Shown: piece by piece, positions 6,863 through 15,090 of the stretch
How positions within the stretch are numbered: position 1 is the first letter of the stretch
Layout of the letters: each line of letters starts with the position of its first letter
Assembly: GCA_900546875.1 (NCBI GenBank)
Contig: URET01000028.1
Coordinates: 1-16,353 of the forward strand
Direction: 5' to 3'
Length of the DNA stretch: 16,353 nucleotides
Origin: an uncultured Eubacteriales bacterium
Lineage (GTDB): Bacteria; Bacillota; Clostridia; Christensenellales; CAG-314
Notes under the pieces: model-generated
What the model was told of the DNA's origin: nothing
Database searches by the model: none
What the model saw: the letters and a program-made list of their open reading frames with translations, nothing else
Made by a program: the position numbers and the translations under genes

Positions 6863-9808
6863 ATGGCTGATAATACGGAGAACAAAGGCAAAAAAGTGAT
6901 CGTCGGACTCGCGCTCATTATTGCCGGTATTTTTCTTATGATATGTCTCACTGCCGAACTGATCGGTTCGGCGGGTTTTTTTGGTGTTGTCGGCGAAGTG
7001 ATCGAAGGCATTTTTTCTGTTTCGGGCATATTTCTTTTTCTTTTGCTCACGGCATACGGTGTATGCAGGTTAGCGGGAGTAAGATTTAAATTCAGAGTTT
7101 CCGCTCTGATAGCTGCAGCCGGGCTGATATGGCTGCTTCTTCTGATAGTGCAGCTTGCTACGTCGCGCGGGGAGAGCGGCGCATATATCAACGTAAACGA
7201 AGTATATACTTACGGGCAGTATATTTCCGCCTGTTATAAAGGAGACATCGTTTCTTTCGGCGGTGCGTTTATTGCCTTGAGTTTTTATCCGATATTTTCT
7301 CTTCTCGGCACTACCGCCTGCTGGCTAGTTTTTATTGCGGCAACGGGGGTTTGCGTGTATGTGTTGAGTGTATATGCGCTGACGCCGGGTAATATCGTAT
7401 TGCCGGCAGTCCGTAAAAAAACGCCTGCGTTCAAGCCGGTCAAACCCGTTAAAGAGGCTCCCTCACGAAAAGAAGCTGATAAGAAAAGTCAGGAAGTAGA
7501 GCTTCCTCCCGTGCCGGCAGATATGAAGCCTCAGGTCACGGTGCGTCGTCCTCCGGACAGTACCGTAAGACGGAACGCGCGCAACGAATTATTCGGAAAC
7601 GAAGAGAAAGAGTCTGCGGTTGAAGCGGCGCCTGCAGAGGAGAAGAAAGAGCCTCTCACTCCGCGCGAGCAGCTTTTCGGAGAGAATGTACCGCCCAGGA
7701 GGAGGTATTCAGAGGAGTATGAGAGTCAGGCGAGGGAACCGGGCGAAAGGAGAAGAGATACGGCTCCCAAGATCTTGCATGAAAACAATACCGCGCGATC
7801 AGGCGGCTTCGGGTCGGGCTTTATCCCGGGGCAGAATACCAGAGCAGTAGAGACCCGGACCGAAAGAGCACGCAGCAACGTGCCCAAAAACAAGGATCTT
7901 TTAAAATACAAGGAGGACGATCTTTACGGTGCCGACGATTCCGCTTTGCCTCCGATAATAGACGGAGACGCATTCAGTCGCAGTCTTAAAGGCACGTCTT
8001 CGGAGAGGCAGCCGGAGAAGAAGCCGGAGAATAAAGTAAGGATGGGGATGTTCGGTTATCCGGAGGCTGTACCCGCGGAAGGTTCGGGAGAAGAAGAGCA
8101 GACTGTCGGAGAACGGGAAGAAAAAGGACGTTACGATTTCGGCGGTGAAAGGACCGGGGTATCCGGCGTAAAAGAAAGGGCAGTCGAAACTGATGAAAAA
8201 GCAGAGGCTGTTTCCGAAGAGAAGGGAGTCAATAAACCCGAAGAAAAAACCCCGTCATTGGTATGGAGGCCTATAGCGGGCGGAAACGGATATCAGATGT
8301 CGGTTGAGGACAACGATATAGAAAGTACTTTTAAAAAGAGGGAATTTCCGCGCGTTCCTTATAAGGCTCCGCCTTTGAGCCTGCTCGCTCAGCCCGACAA
8401 ACAGCCCGGCGAACAGGACGATCTTCAGAAAACCGCAAGCGTACTCGAAAATGCGCTGTCGATGTTTAAGATAAACGCGGAAGTAAAGAACATAATCCGC
8501 GGGCCGTCGGTTGCGAGGTTTGAGATCGCGCTTGCTCCGGGTCAGACTATAAAACAGGTCGTCAATTATTCTAAGGATATAGAAAGAGAGCTTTGTATCA
8601 AAAGCGGTATCCGTATACTTACGCATATCCCGAATAAAAATCTTTTCGGTATAGAGATACCTCTGAATCATGCGCGGCCGGTGCTGTTGAGGTCGGTGCT
8701 CGAGTCGGCGGCTTTCAAGAAGAAGGGCGGATTGCTTTTTGCTCTCGGCATAGATATAGAAGGGAACAGTATCGTCCCCGATCTTGCCAAGATGCCGCAC
8801 GTGCTTCTCGGCGGCGCGACCGGCAACGGGAAAAGCGTATGTCTCAATTCGATGATAGCGAGTCTTTTATATAAGTATTCACCTGAGGAGCTCAGATTCA
8901 TTGTGGTAGATCCCAAGTTTGTGGAGTTCAGCTACATGAAAGATTTGCCTCATATGCTCATGCCGCAGTCTTTGCCTTCAGCCGAGAAAGCCATAAAGGC
9001 CTTCACATGGCTTGTGGACGAGATGGAAAGGAGGTATGTGACCTTCAGCAAGGTGGGAGTAAGGGAGATAGACGAGTACAACGAACTTATTGATAAGAAT
9101 ATTTATGAGCCTCTGCCGAGGATAGTGCTTATAGTCGACGAGCTCAATGATCTTATGTCTTTCAGCAAGCATGAATGCGAAGCGAAGATAGCGCGGCTTG
9201 CTCAGAAGGCAAGGGGTGCAGGCATCCATCTTGTGCTTGCTACGCAAAGACCCAGTGTGGATGTGGTCACAGGTACGATCAAAAACAATCTTCCCGGCAG
9301 GATAGCTTTGAAAGTAACGTCGGTAAACGACTCCAAGACCATTCTCGATACCGGAGGACCCGATAAACTTATCGGGCCGGGCGATATGCTGTTCCAGAAG
9401 GACGGCGCACCCATCAGGCTTCAGGGAGCGTATGTTTCGGGCGAGGAGCTCAAGGCTATAGCCAATTACATCAGAGAAAATAATGCAAGTCATTTTTCTA
9501 AAGAAGCCGAAGAGTCCATCTGTATGGAGCCGAAGGAAGAGGAAGAGGAAGACGAAGTCCGTGAAAACGACAGGGAAAACGATCCTTATTTTGTGGAGGC
9601 GCTTAAGCTTGCGGTTACCACCGGGAATGCAAGTATATCCATGCTTCAGAGGAAGTTCAGGATCGGTTTCGGGAGAGCGGGAAGTATAGTCGAAACCATG
9701 GAAGCAAAAGGATTCGTCAGCAAACAGGAACAGAACAAGCCGCGTACCGTTTTTCTTACCGCGGATCAGTTCAACGAGCTTTACGGCGATAAGTACGGAA
9801 GGATTTGA
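6863..9808 (+). CDS. ftsK: DNA translocase FtsK/SpoIIIE
   Basis: A 981-residue septal DNA pump that clears chromosome ends through the closing division or sporulation septum. Four to five membrane segments lie at about 11-34, 45-68, 78-98 and 143-172. A long charged, probably disordered linker covers about 180-515 and contains four short (L/M)(F/Y)G motifs near residues 243, 271, 354 and 396. The motor starts near 519, with Walker A GATGNGKS around 650-658 and Walker B IVLIVDE ending at D759-E760. The C-terminal winged-helix gamma domain, which reads orienting DNA sequences, spans about 906-975. The start ATG has AGAGGGA seven bases upstream and a consensus promoter just before it. The stop is two bases before the rimO ATG. 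Whether it acts at vegetative or sporulation septa cannot be told from sequence. Confidence 0.97.
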   Translation: MADNTENKGKKVIVGLALIIAGIFLMICLTAELIGSAGFFGVVGEVIEGIFSVSGIFLFLLLTAYGVCRLAGVRFKFRVSALIAAAGLIWLLLLIVQLATSRGESGAYINVNEVYTYGQYISACYKGDIVSFGGAFIALSFYPIFSLLGTTACWLVFIAATGVCVYVLSVYALTPGNIVLPAVRKKTPAFKPVKPVKEAPSRKEADKKSQEVELPPVPADMKPQVTVRRPPDSTVRRNARNELFGNEEKESAVEAAPAEEKKEPLTPREQLFGENVPPRRRYSEEYESQAREPGERRRDTAPKILHENNTARSGGFGSGFIPGQNTRAVETRTERARSNVPKNKDLLKYKEDDLYGADDSALPPIIDGDAFSRSLKGTSSERQPEKKPENKVRMGMFGYPEAVPAEGSGEEEQTVGEREEKGRYDFGGERTGVSGVKERAVETDEKAEAVSEEKGVNKPEEKTPSLVWRPIAGGNGYQMSVEDNDIESTFKKREFPRVPYKAPPLSLLAQPDKQPGEQDDLQKTASVLENALSMFKINAEVKNIIRGPSVARFEIALAPGQTIKQVVNYSKDIERELCIKSGIRILTHIPNKNLFGIEIPLNHARPVLLRSVLESAAFKKKGGLLFALGIDIEGNSIVPDLAKMPHVLLGGATGNGKSVCLNSMIASLLYKYSPEELRFIVVDPKFVEFSYMKDLPHMLMPQSLPSAEKAIKAFTWLVDEMERRYVTFSKVGVREIDEYNELIDKNIYEPLPRIVLIVDELNDLMSFSKHECEAKIARLAQKARGAGIHLVLATQRPSVDVVTGTIKNNLPGRIALKVTSVNDSKTILDTGGPDKLIGPGDMLFQKDGAPIRLQGAYVSGEELKAIANYIRENNASHFSKEAEESICMEPKEEEEEDEVRENDRENDPYFVEALKLAVTTGNASISMLQRKFRIGFGRAGSIVETMEAKGFVSKQEQNKPRTVFLTADQFNELYGDKYGRI

Positions 9809-9810
9809 AA

Positions 9811-11454
9811 ATGGACAATAACTCCAATCAGACGGGAAAGGAAAGGACGCCCGCAAAAAAAAGCATACGCCGCTTTACTTCCAACGATCCGTATTTTGTG
9901 GATGCGTTGAGGATATCCGTTGAGGCGGGAAAGACGAGTGTGAGTATGCTTCAGAGGAAGCTGAAAATTAATTTCGGCAGAGCGGGGAGCCTGATAGAGG
10001 AAATGTGCGCCAAAGGATACGTTGAGTCCGGGGGCGGAGGAGAAAACAGGAAGGTACTGCTTACCGAGGAAGAATTCGACGACCTTTACGGCGAAGGCTA
10101 TGCAAAAAAGGAAAGAAGTAAATTCAAGGTAGGAGTAGTGTCTCTCGGATGCGACAAAAACCGCGTGGACACGGAAAGGATGCTGTACAGGATAAATTCT
10201 TCCGGTTATTCACTGACTGCAGATGCTTCGCAGGCGGATGTGATAATAGTAAATACCTGTGCGTTCATAAATCCTGCCAGAGAGGAGTCGATAAATACCG
10301 TCCTTGACATGGCGGCTTATAAGATAAAGGGCAGGTGCAGGAAATTAGTAGTCACGGGATGTCTTCCGCAAAAACACATGGAAGAGCTGAAAAGCGAGTT
10401 GGTCGAGGCGGATTGTCTTCTCGGAACGATGCAGTACGGCGAGATAGATTTCATATTGGACAGAGTGCTCAGAAGCGAAAGGGTGTGCGAGAAGGAAAAG
10501 ATATATCCCGAGCCTGAGGGCAGAGTGCTGACCACGCCAAAGCACTATGCGTATCTGAAGATCGCGGAGGGGTGCGATAATTTCTGTACATACTGCACGA
10601 TACCGAAGATCCGCGGGAAATACCGCTCCGAAGAAATGGAAAAGCTTTTGAAAGAAGCTGAAGAACTTGCCGCTAAGGGAGTCAGGGAGTTGGTCCTCGT
10701 TGCGCAGGACGTTACTGCTTACGGAAAGGACATATACGGAGAAGTGCGTCTTGCGGAGCTGGTGCGGAGGTTATCCGGCGTAGAAGGAATAGAGTGGATA
10801 AGGCTGCTTTATTGTTATCCCGAGAGGATAGATGATGAGCTTATAGAAGTCCTTAAGCATCCGAAGACGGTCAAATATCTCGATATACCCATGCAGCATG
10901 CGTCTGACGCAGTATTGAAAAGGATGGGCAGGGCGTCTACGGGGAAAAAGCTTTCGGAGCTGATAGAAAGGCTCAGAAAAGAAATTCCCGGGATCACGCT
11001 GAGGAGTACTTTTATGGTAGGTTTTCCGGGAGAAACTCAGGAGGATTTTGAGAAGCTTTTAAAGTTTTTGCAAGAAAACCGCATAGATAACGCAGGATTT
11101 TTCGCTTATTCATACGAGGAGGGGACTCCTTCGGCGCTTTTACCCGAACAGATCGAAGAAAGGGTGAAGCAAGAAAGACTCAAAGCAGCGTATGAACTTC
11201 AGAAGAAGATATCAAAAGAAATTTCCGCTTCAATGGTCGGGGAAAGACTGAGAGTGATAACGGATTCGCAGGAAAAAAGCGTCGGCGGCAAATACAGATA
11301 CCGCTGCCGCGGAGAGCGTAACGCTCCGGATGTGGACGGCGTGGTATACGCGGATTCCGTCCGGCCCCTGAGGACAGGGGAGTTTTATGAGGTGCTGATA
11401 ACCGGCAGCGGCGAATATGATCTTACAGGAGAAATAACAGATGAATCTGCCTAA
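9811..11454 (+). CDS. rimO: Ribosomal protein S12 methylthiotransferase RimO with an N-terminal FtsK-gamma-like domain
   Basis: Radical-SAM enzyme that adds a methylthio group to the conserved Asp of ribosomal protein S12. The UPF0004 cysteines are C114 (SLGCDKNRVD), C150 (VNTC) and C184 (VTGC); the radical-SAM cluster is C255, C259 and C262 in GCDNFCTYC. A TRAM domain fills about 470-540 and includes RGERNAPDVDGVV, a RimO rather than MiaB signature. Ordinary RimO proteins begin near what is residue 105 here. The first ~100 residues instead form a winged-helix segment (25-98) about half identical to the last 75 residues of the FtsK encoded just upstream, including NDPYFV, SMLQRK, FGRAGS and LYG. 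ATG at 9811 follows GGAAGGA (9797-9803) by seven bases; a TTG at 9805 is too close. No plausible start lies between the two domains. The 547-residue length exceeds the usual ~440. Confidence 0.94.
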   Translation: MDNNSNQTGKERTPAKKSIRRFTSNDPYFVDALRISVEAGKTSVSMLQRKLKINFGRAGSLIEEMCAKGYVESGGGGENRKVLLTEEEFDDLYGEGYAKKERSKFKVGVVSLGCDKNRVDTERMLYRINSSGYSLTADASQADVIIVNTCAFINPAREESINTVLDMAAYKIKGRCRKLVVTGCLPQKHMEELKSELVEADCLLGTMQYGEIDFILDRVLRSERVCEKEKIYPEPEGRVLTTPKHYAYLKIAEGCDNFCTYCTIPKIRGKYRSEEMEKLLKEAEELAAKGVRELVLVAQDVTAYGKDIYGEVRLAELVRRLSGVEGIEWIRLLYCYPERIDDELIEVLKHPKTVKYLDIPMQHASDAVLKRMGRASTGKKLSELIERLRKEIPGITLRSTFMVGFPGETQEDFEKLLKFLQENRIDNAGFFAYSYEEGTPSALLPEQIEERVKQERLKAAYELQKKISKEISASMVGERLRVITDSQEKSVGGKYRYRCRGERNAPDVDGVVYADSVRPLRTGEFYEVLITGSGEYDLTGEITDESA

Positions 11455-12016
11455 TAAACTTTCGTTATTCAGGATCATAGCGGTCCCTGTCATGACGTTG
11501 ATATATTATCTGCCTGTTTATATGGCTCCGCTTTGGAGCGTCATAATTTTTATAGTTGCCGCCTTCACTGATTTTCTTGACGGGTATATAGCAAGGAAAT
11601 ACAATATGGTCACCGATCTGGGGAAGCTTCTCGATCCGATAGCGGATAAAATGCTTGTGGTCTTTGCGCTTTTCATAGTGGTGGAAAACGGAAGTTTGCC
11701 TGTAGGATGGGGCGGAGCGGCATGCGCCGTTATCGTTGCGAGAGAGATGCTGATAAGTATAGTAAGGCAGATCGCGGCAAGCAAGGGAGTAATAATACAG
11801 GCGAATATTTTCGGAAAGCTGAAGACGTTTTCACAGGATATCGCTCTTCCGCTTCTGATGCTTTTCCCGCTGAATATCGAAGGGGTTTTGGGAGACGTGA
11901 TCAGATACGCGGGATGGGGCGTATTTTGCGTTGCGGTTGTCATGACGGTGCTTTCGATGATAATATATCTTTGGCAGAACAGAGGCGTGTTTTCGGAGAA
12001 AAAATCGGAGAAATAG
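11441..12016 (+). CDS. pgsA: CDP-diacylglycerol--glycerol-3-phosphate 3-phosphatidyltransferase
   Basis: Membrane enzyme that makes phosphatidylglycerophosphate from CDP-diacylglycerol and glycerol 3-phosphate, the committed step to phosphatidylglycerol and cardiolipin. The full CDP-alcohol phosphotransferase motif is present: D44, D47-G48, A51-R52, G61, D65 and D69 with exact spacing. The 191 residues contain about five hydrophobic segments, the usual size and shape. The family start MNLPNKLSLFRI confirms the ATG at 11441, preceded by AGGAGA (11427-11432). The gene overlaps the end of rimO by 14 bases, which points to translational coupling. Other family members (phosphatidylserine or cardiolipin-type synthases) are less likely given the N-terminal sequence and the pgsA-cinA-recA order. 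Confidence 0.95.
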   Translation: MNLPNKLSLFRIIAVPVMTLIYYLPVYMAPLWSVIIFIVAAFTDFLDGYIARKYNMVTDLGKLLDPIADKMLVVFALFIVVENGSLPVGWGGAACAVIVAREMLISIVRQIAASKGVIIQANIFGKLKTFSQDIALPLLMLFPLNIEGVLGDVIRYAGWGVFCVAVVMTVLSMIIYLWQNRGVFSEKKSEK

Positions 12017-12017
12017 T

Positions 12018-13193
12018 ATGGATTATACCCTAATATCTTTCGGCAGCGGAGAAGTAACGGAATATGTGATGAGGAGTTTTGCGGCACAGAATATATCGCC
12101 GCAAAGCGTCAACCACGTGGCAAAAGCAGAAGCGGCTTCACTGCTGAGCGAAGGTTCGTCGGCAGATTGCGTGATCATAGTCGGAGGCGGCGAAACCGCC
12201 AAAAAGCTGCTTGCGAAAAAGGCCGGCGTACAGCTTGCCGTGAGCGAAACCGCAGGTGAAAGATATAATGTCATGCTCAAAAAGAATTCCGCTTATGCGC
12301 TTTCTCCGAAAGCATACGAGAAATTTGTATCATATCCCGAAGGATTCGAGGTACTGAAGCCGCTTTACGGCGCCGAATGCGGAGCGGTCAGGGTGAAGGG
12401 GAAGAAGATGCTGGTCTATCTTCCCGAGGAAAAGGAAGACGCTTTATATATTTTTTCGGAGGAAATATTGCCGAGAGCAGTGAAGTGCAGGGGATATGAG
12501 CTTCGCAGTTATCAGTTCAAGCTTTTTGGGGCCGACAGAGCCGAGATGAAAAGAAAGCTTTCCGAAATGCCGAAGTCGCGCGGGTATACGCTTTCGTCGT
12601 ATACGGATTACAGAAAAGATACGCTTATAGGTATAACGTTTTCGCGCAAGACGGAGGAAAACGAAGAAAGAGAAGTGATTTCAAGACTTTATAATCTTTT
12701 TTCCGAGTATATATATGCCGACAGCGATATAAGTCTGGAGCAAAGGGCCGTGGACACGCTCAAAGTAAGAAAAAAGAAAGTCGGTGTGGGAGAGAGTCTT
12801 ACCGGAGGGCTTATATCTTCGAAGATAGTCAGCGTAGCGGGGGCGAGCGAGGTTTTTGACGAAGGTTTCGTGACGTATGCAAACGAGAGCAAACATTCGG
12901 TGCTGAATGTGAACGAAGCGACGCTTCGTAAGTATGGTGCCGTGAGCGATCAGACTGCTTATGAAATGGCGGTGGGATTGCTTTCGCGCGGCTGTGATTA
13001 TGCCGTAGCCACGACGGGCATAGCCGGACCGGAAGGAGGCAGTGCAGAAAAGCCTGTGGGATTGTGTTTTACAGCTGTAGGGAATATGGAAGGGATCCAT
13101 ATTTACAGACAGGTTTTCGAAGGAGACAGAAACGGGATCAGAGAACAGATAGCATGCGACGCTTTATTCAAACTCATAAGAATGCTGTCCTGA
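12018..13193 (+). CDS. cinA: CinA-like protein: degenerate MoCF-type domain plus PncC amidohydrolase domain
   Basis: A 391-residue protein with CinA domain order. The C-terminal domain (about 245-391) is a nicotinamide-nucleotide amidohydrolase (PncC type) that would convert NMN to NaMN; its marks are GESLTGG (258-264), FVTYANESK (284-292), GAVS (307-310), TGIAGPEGG (333-341) and KPVG (345-348). A KH-like middle segment is recognisable at about 162-232. The N-terminal domain corresponds in position to the COG1058 (ADP-ribose pyrophosphatase/MoCF) domain but lacks the GTELLLG and TGGLGPTxDD motifs; IVGGGET (54-60) stands in the second position, so that activity is probably lost. The start follows the pgsA stop after one base with CGGAG at 12006-12010. 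CinA next to recA is classic, and in streptococci the pair is competence-induced; no competence element is visible here. Confidence 0.88.
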   Translation: MDYTLISFGSGEVTEYVMRSFAAQNISPQSVNHVAKAEAASLLSEGSSADCVIIVGGGETAKKLLAKKAGVQLAVSETAGERYNVMLKKNSAYALSPKAYEKFVSYPEGFEVLKPLYGAECGAVRVKGKKMLVYLPEEKEDALYIFSEEILPRAVKCRGYELRSYQFKLFGADRAEMKRKLSEMPKSRGYTLSSYTDYRKDTLIGITFSRKTEENEEREVISRLYNLFSEYIYADSDISLEQRAVDTLKVRKKKVGVGESLTGGLISSKIVSVAGASEVFDEGFVTYANESKHSVLNVNEATLRKYGAVSDQTAYEMAVGLLSRGCDYAVATTGIAGPEGGSAEKPVGLCFTAVGNMEGIHIYRQVFEGDRNGIREQIACDALFKLIRMLS

Positions 13194-13251
13194 GAAGCAT
13201 GTATGAATAGCGGAAAAGGAAGGCGCAAAGAGGCAAGAAAGGAGAAAGGGT

Positions 13252-14277
13252 ATGGATGAAAGTAAAAAAAGAGCTTTGGATTCGGCGATACTGCAAATAG
13301 AGAAACAGTTCGGGAAGGGCTCTATCATGAAACTCGGCAGCGGTACGACCCGCAGCGTAGACGTGGTGCCTACTGGGTGTCTGACGTTGGATATTGCACT
13401 TGGTATAGGCGGGATGCCGCGGGGAAGGATAGTAGAGATATTCGGGCCGGAAAGCTCCGGAAAGACGACAGTGTCGCTGCATGTCATAGCGGAGATGCAG
13501 AAAATGAACGGCATCGCTGCTTTTATCGACGCGGAACATGCGCTGGATCCCGTTTATGCCGAGAAACTTGGAGTTAATGTAAACGATCTGTACGTATCAC
13601 AGCCTGACAACGGCGAACAGGCTCTCGACATAGCCGAATGTCTTGTAAGAAGTGCTGCAGTGGACCTCATAGTGGTGGACTCCGTAGCGGCATTGACTCC
13701 GCGTGCGGAGATAGAAGGCGACATGGGAGACGCACATGTGGGGCTTCAGGCGCGTCTTATGTCACAGGCGCTCAGGAAGCTTGCCGCTATCGTGCATAAA
13801 TCCAATTGTTGCATTATTTTTATAAATCAGCTCAGAGAGAAAGTGGGCGTTATGTTCGGAAATCCCGAAACCACCCCGGGCGGCAAGGCTCTGAAATTTT
13901 ATTCCAGTGTGAGACTCGACGTGAGAAAAGTCGATCAGATAAAGGAAGGGTCAGATATTATCGGAAGCAGAACGAAAGTGAAAGTCGTCAAAAACAAACT
14001 CGCGCCTCCTTTCAAAACCGCCGAATTTGATATTATGTACGGTAAAGGAGTGTCACAGGCAGGCTGTATCCTCGATCTTGCCGTGGAAAACGAGCTCATC
14101 GAAAAAAGCGGGTCATGGTTTTCCTATAAGGGTGAAAAAATCGCTCAGGGGAAAGAAAACGTCAAGAATTATATTCTTGCTAATCAGGACCTTTTTAAAG
14201 AACTTGAAACACGTATCAGAGATATATATTTCGGCGACCTTAAAGACCAATCTTCACAGTCATCCGAAACGGACTGA
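13252..14277 (+). CDS. recA: Recombinase RecA
   Basis: ATP-dependent strand-exchange protein for homologous recombination and for triggering LexA self-cleavage. All landmarks are present in 341 residues: Walker A GPESSGKT (65-72), E95 in DAEHALDP, Walker B LIVVD (139-143), loop L1 near EIEGDMGD (153-160), and loop L2 FGNPETTPGGKALK (202-215). The C-terminal tail is short and moderately acidic and rich in Ser (DQSSQSSETD). ATG at 13252 has AGGAG at 13240-13244. The 58-base gap after cinA shows no Gram-positive LexA box or separate promoter, so transcription probably enters from upstream; a promoter inside cinA is not excluded. A strong terminator follows the stop by 39 bases. Confidence 0.98.
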   Translation: MDESKKRALDSAILQIEKQFGKGSIMKLGSGTTRSVDVVPTGCLTLDIALGIGGMPRGRIVEIFGPESSGKTTVSLHVIAEMQKMNGIAAFIDAEHALDPVYAEKLGVNVNDLYVSQPDNGEQALDIAECLVRSAAVDLIVVDSVAALTPRAEIEGDMGDAHVGLQARLMSQALRKLAAIVHKSNCCIIFINQLREKVGVMFGNPETTPGGKALKFYSSVRLDVRKVDQIKEGSDIIGSRTKVKVVKNKLAPPFKTAEFDIMYGKGVSQAGCILDLAVENELIEKSGSWFSYKGEKIAQGKENVKNYILANQDLFKELETRIRDIYFGDLKDQSSQSSETD

Positions 14278-14316
14278 CCTTTTACATTTTAATTTGTGCG
14301 GATTCGCGACAAATAC

Positions 14317-14352
14317 CGGGAGTCAGAAGGCTCCCGTTTTTTTTTTTTTTTA
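14317..14352 (+). terminator. Intrinsic terminator after recA
   Basis: CGGGAGTC (14317-14324) pairs with GGCTCCCG (14329-14336), eight pairs including one T-G wobble, around an AGAA loop, and is followed at once by 16 consecutive T (14337-14352). This closes the ftsK-recA unit. Confidence 0.96.
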
Positions 14353-15024
14353 CAGTTGAGCCCGGAACCGGATAAACAGCCGATATCGAAATTGTAAAAA
14401 ACGGTCACTTTGGAAATTATCCGCCGATATATTGCGCATGGAAAAATATTACTTTGCACAATAAAAAAGCTGTTGGTTTTTCATGAAACCAATAAAACAA
14501 CGGATGTTGATTCTATTGCAAGCAAAAAACAAAGCGTAAGTTTAATAGTGATTTCTAATAGACTGCAGCATAAAAGCTATTATAAATAAGCAAACCGAAC
14601 TGAAGTCCGTTAAAAGGCTTATGAATTCATGAATATAAATTTTTATTGTATACGCCGAGAATAAAACGTCTTTTGAAATAACATTGAGGATAAAAATACC
14701 TATAAATGATTTTTAAATCAGTAAAAAATGTCTAATTATATGAAACTAAAAATAATTTGCCCGAAAATGCCGGATAATAATTCAAACATGGATTTGGCTA
14801 AACAAAGAAAGCAAATTTTACATGAATGACAAATAAAGTATAAAAGAAAAAAATAAATTTTCAAAAACAAGAGTTTCGGATTATACGTACAGTAGCCATA
14901 TTTATTGTGCTGCTTATTAAAGTTTTATGCAATGTCTGTTTTAAATCTGATTGCCGCTGTAAAGAATGTTTTAAATACAAAACTTGCGAATGATCAAACT
15001 TTATATACAGAGCAAGTATAATAT
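14353..15024. other. AT-rich intergenic region
   Basis: Markedly more AT-rich than the coding part of the window, with stops frequent in every frame. I find no supported gene. Visible items are a perfect 7-bp stem TTGGTTT/AAACCAA at 14473-14492 with a six-base loop, whose minus-strand copy is followed by a T-run (CAGCTTTTTT) and could be a weak terminator for minus-strand transcription, and a 10-bp palindrome ATGAATTCAT at 14621-14630. A 29-codon frame at 14932-15021 has no ribosome site and is probably chance. Confidence 0.6.
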
Positions 15025-15090
15025 ATAAAATACGAACTCTTTGTTTGATGTCGGCAAAATGTTTGCAGGGTTTCCGAAGTTATAACAATA
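15025..15090. repeat. Diverged single half-unit of the 145-bp repeat family
   Basis: This stretch aligns without gaps to positions 16102-16167 and 16247-16312 of the downstream array: shared AAAATACGAACTCT, then a diverged ten bases, then CGG(C/T)AAAATGTTTGCAGGG(T/C)TTCCG(A/G)AGT. It lies across the 3' end of the broken methyltransferase gene, so the same repeat family is found on both sides of that gene. Confidence 0.8.

Noticed and set aside
8219..8226. GAGAAGGG, matching the Bacillus subtilis SpoIIIE recognition sequence, inside ftsK
   Set aside because: One octamer in 16 kb on two strands is about what chance predicts, and no skewed set of copies was noticed.
8978..9856. 292-codon minus-strand open frame inside ftsK
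   Set aside because: Antisense shadow of the strongly conserved FtsK motor coding sequence, with no family marks of its own.
13194..13251. LexA (SOS) box before recA
   Set aside because: No GAAC-N4-GTTC or close variant is present in the 58-base gap.
14932..15021. 29-codon frame (MSVLNLIAAV...)
   Set aside because: No ribosome binding site, short enough to be chance in this composition, and no similarity I recognise.
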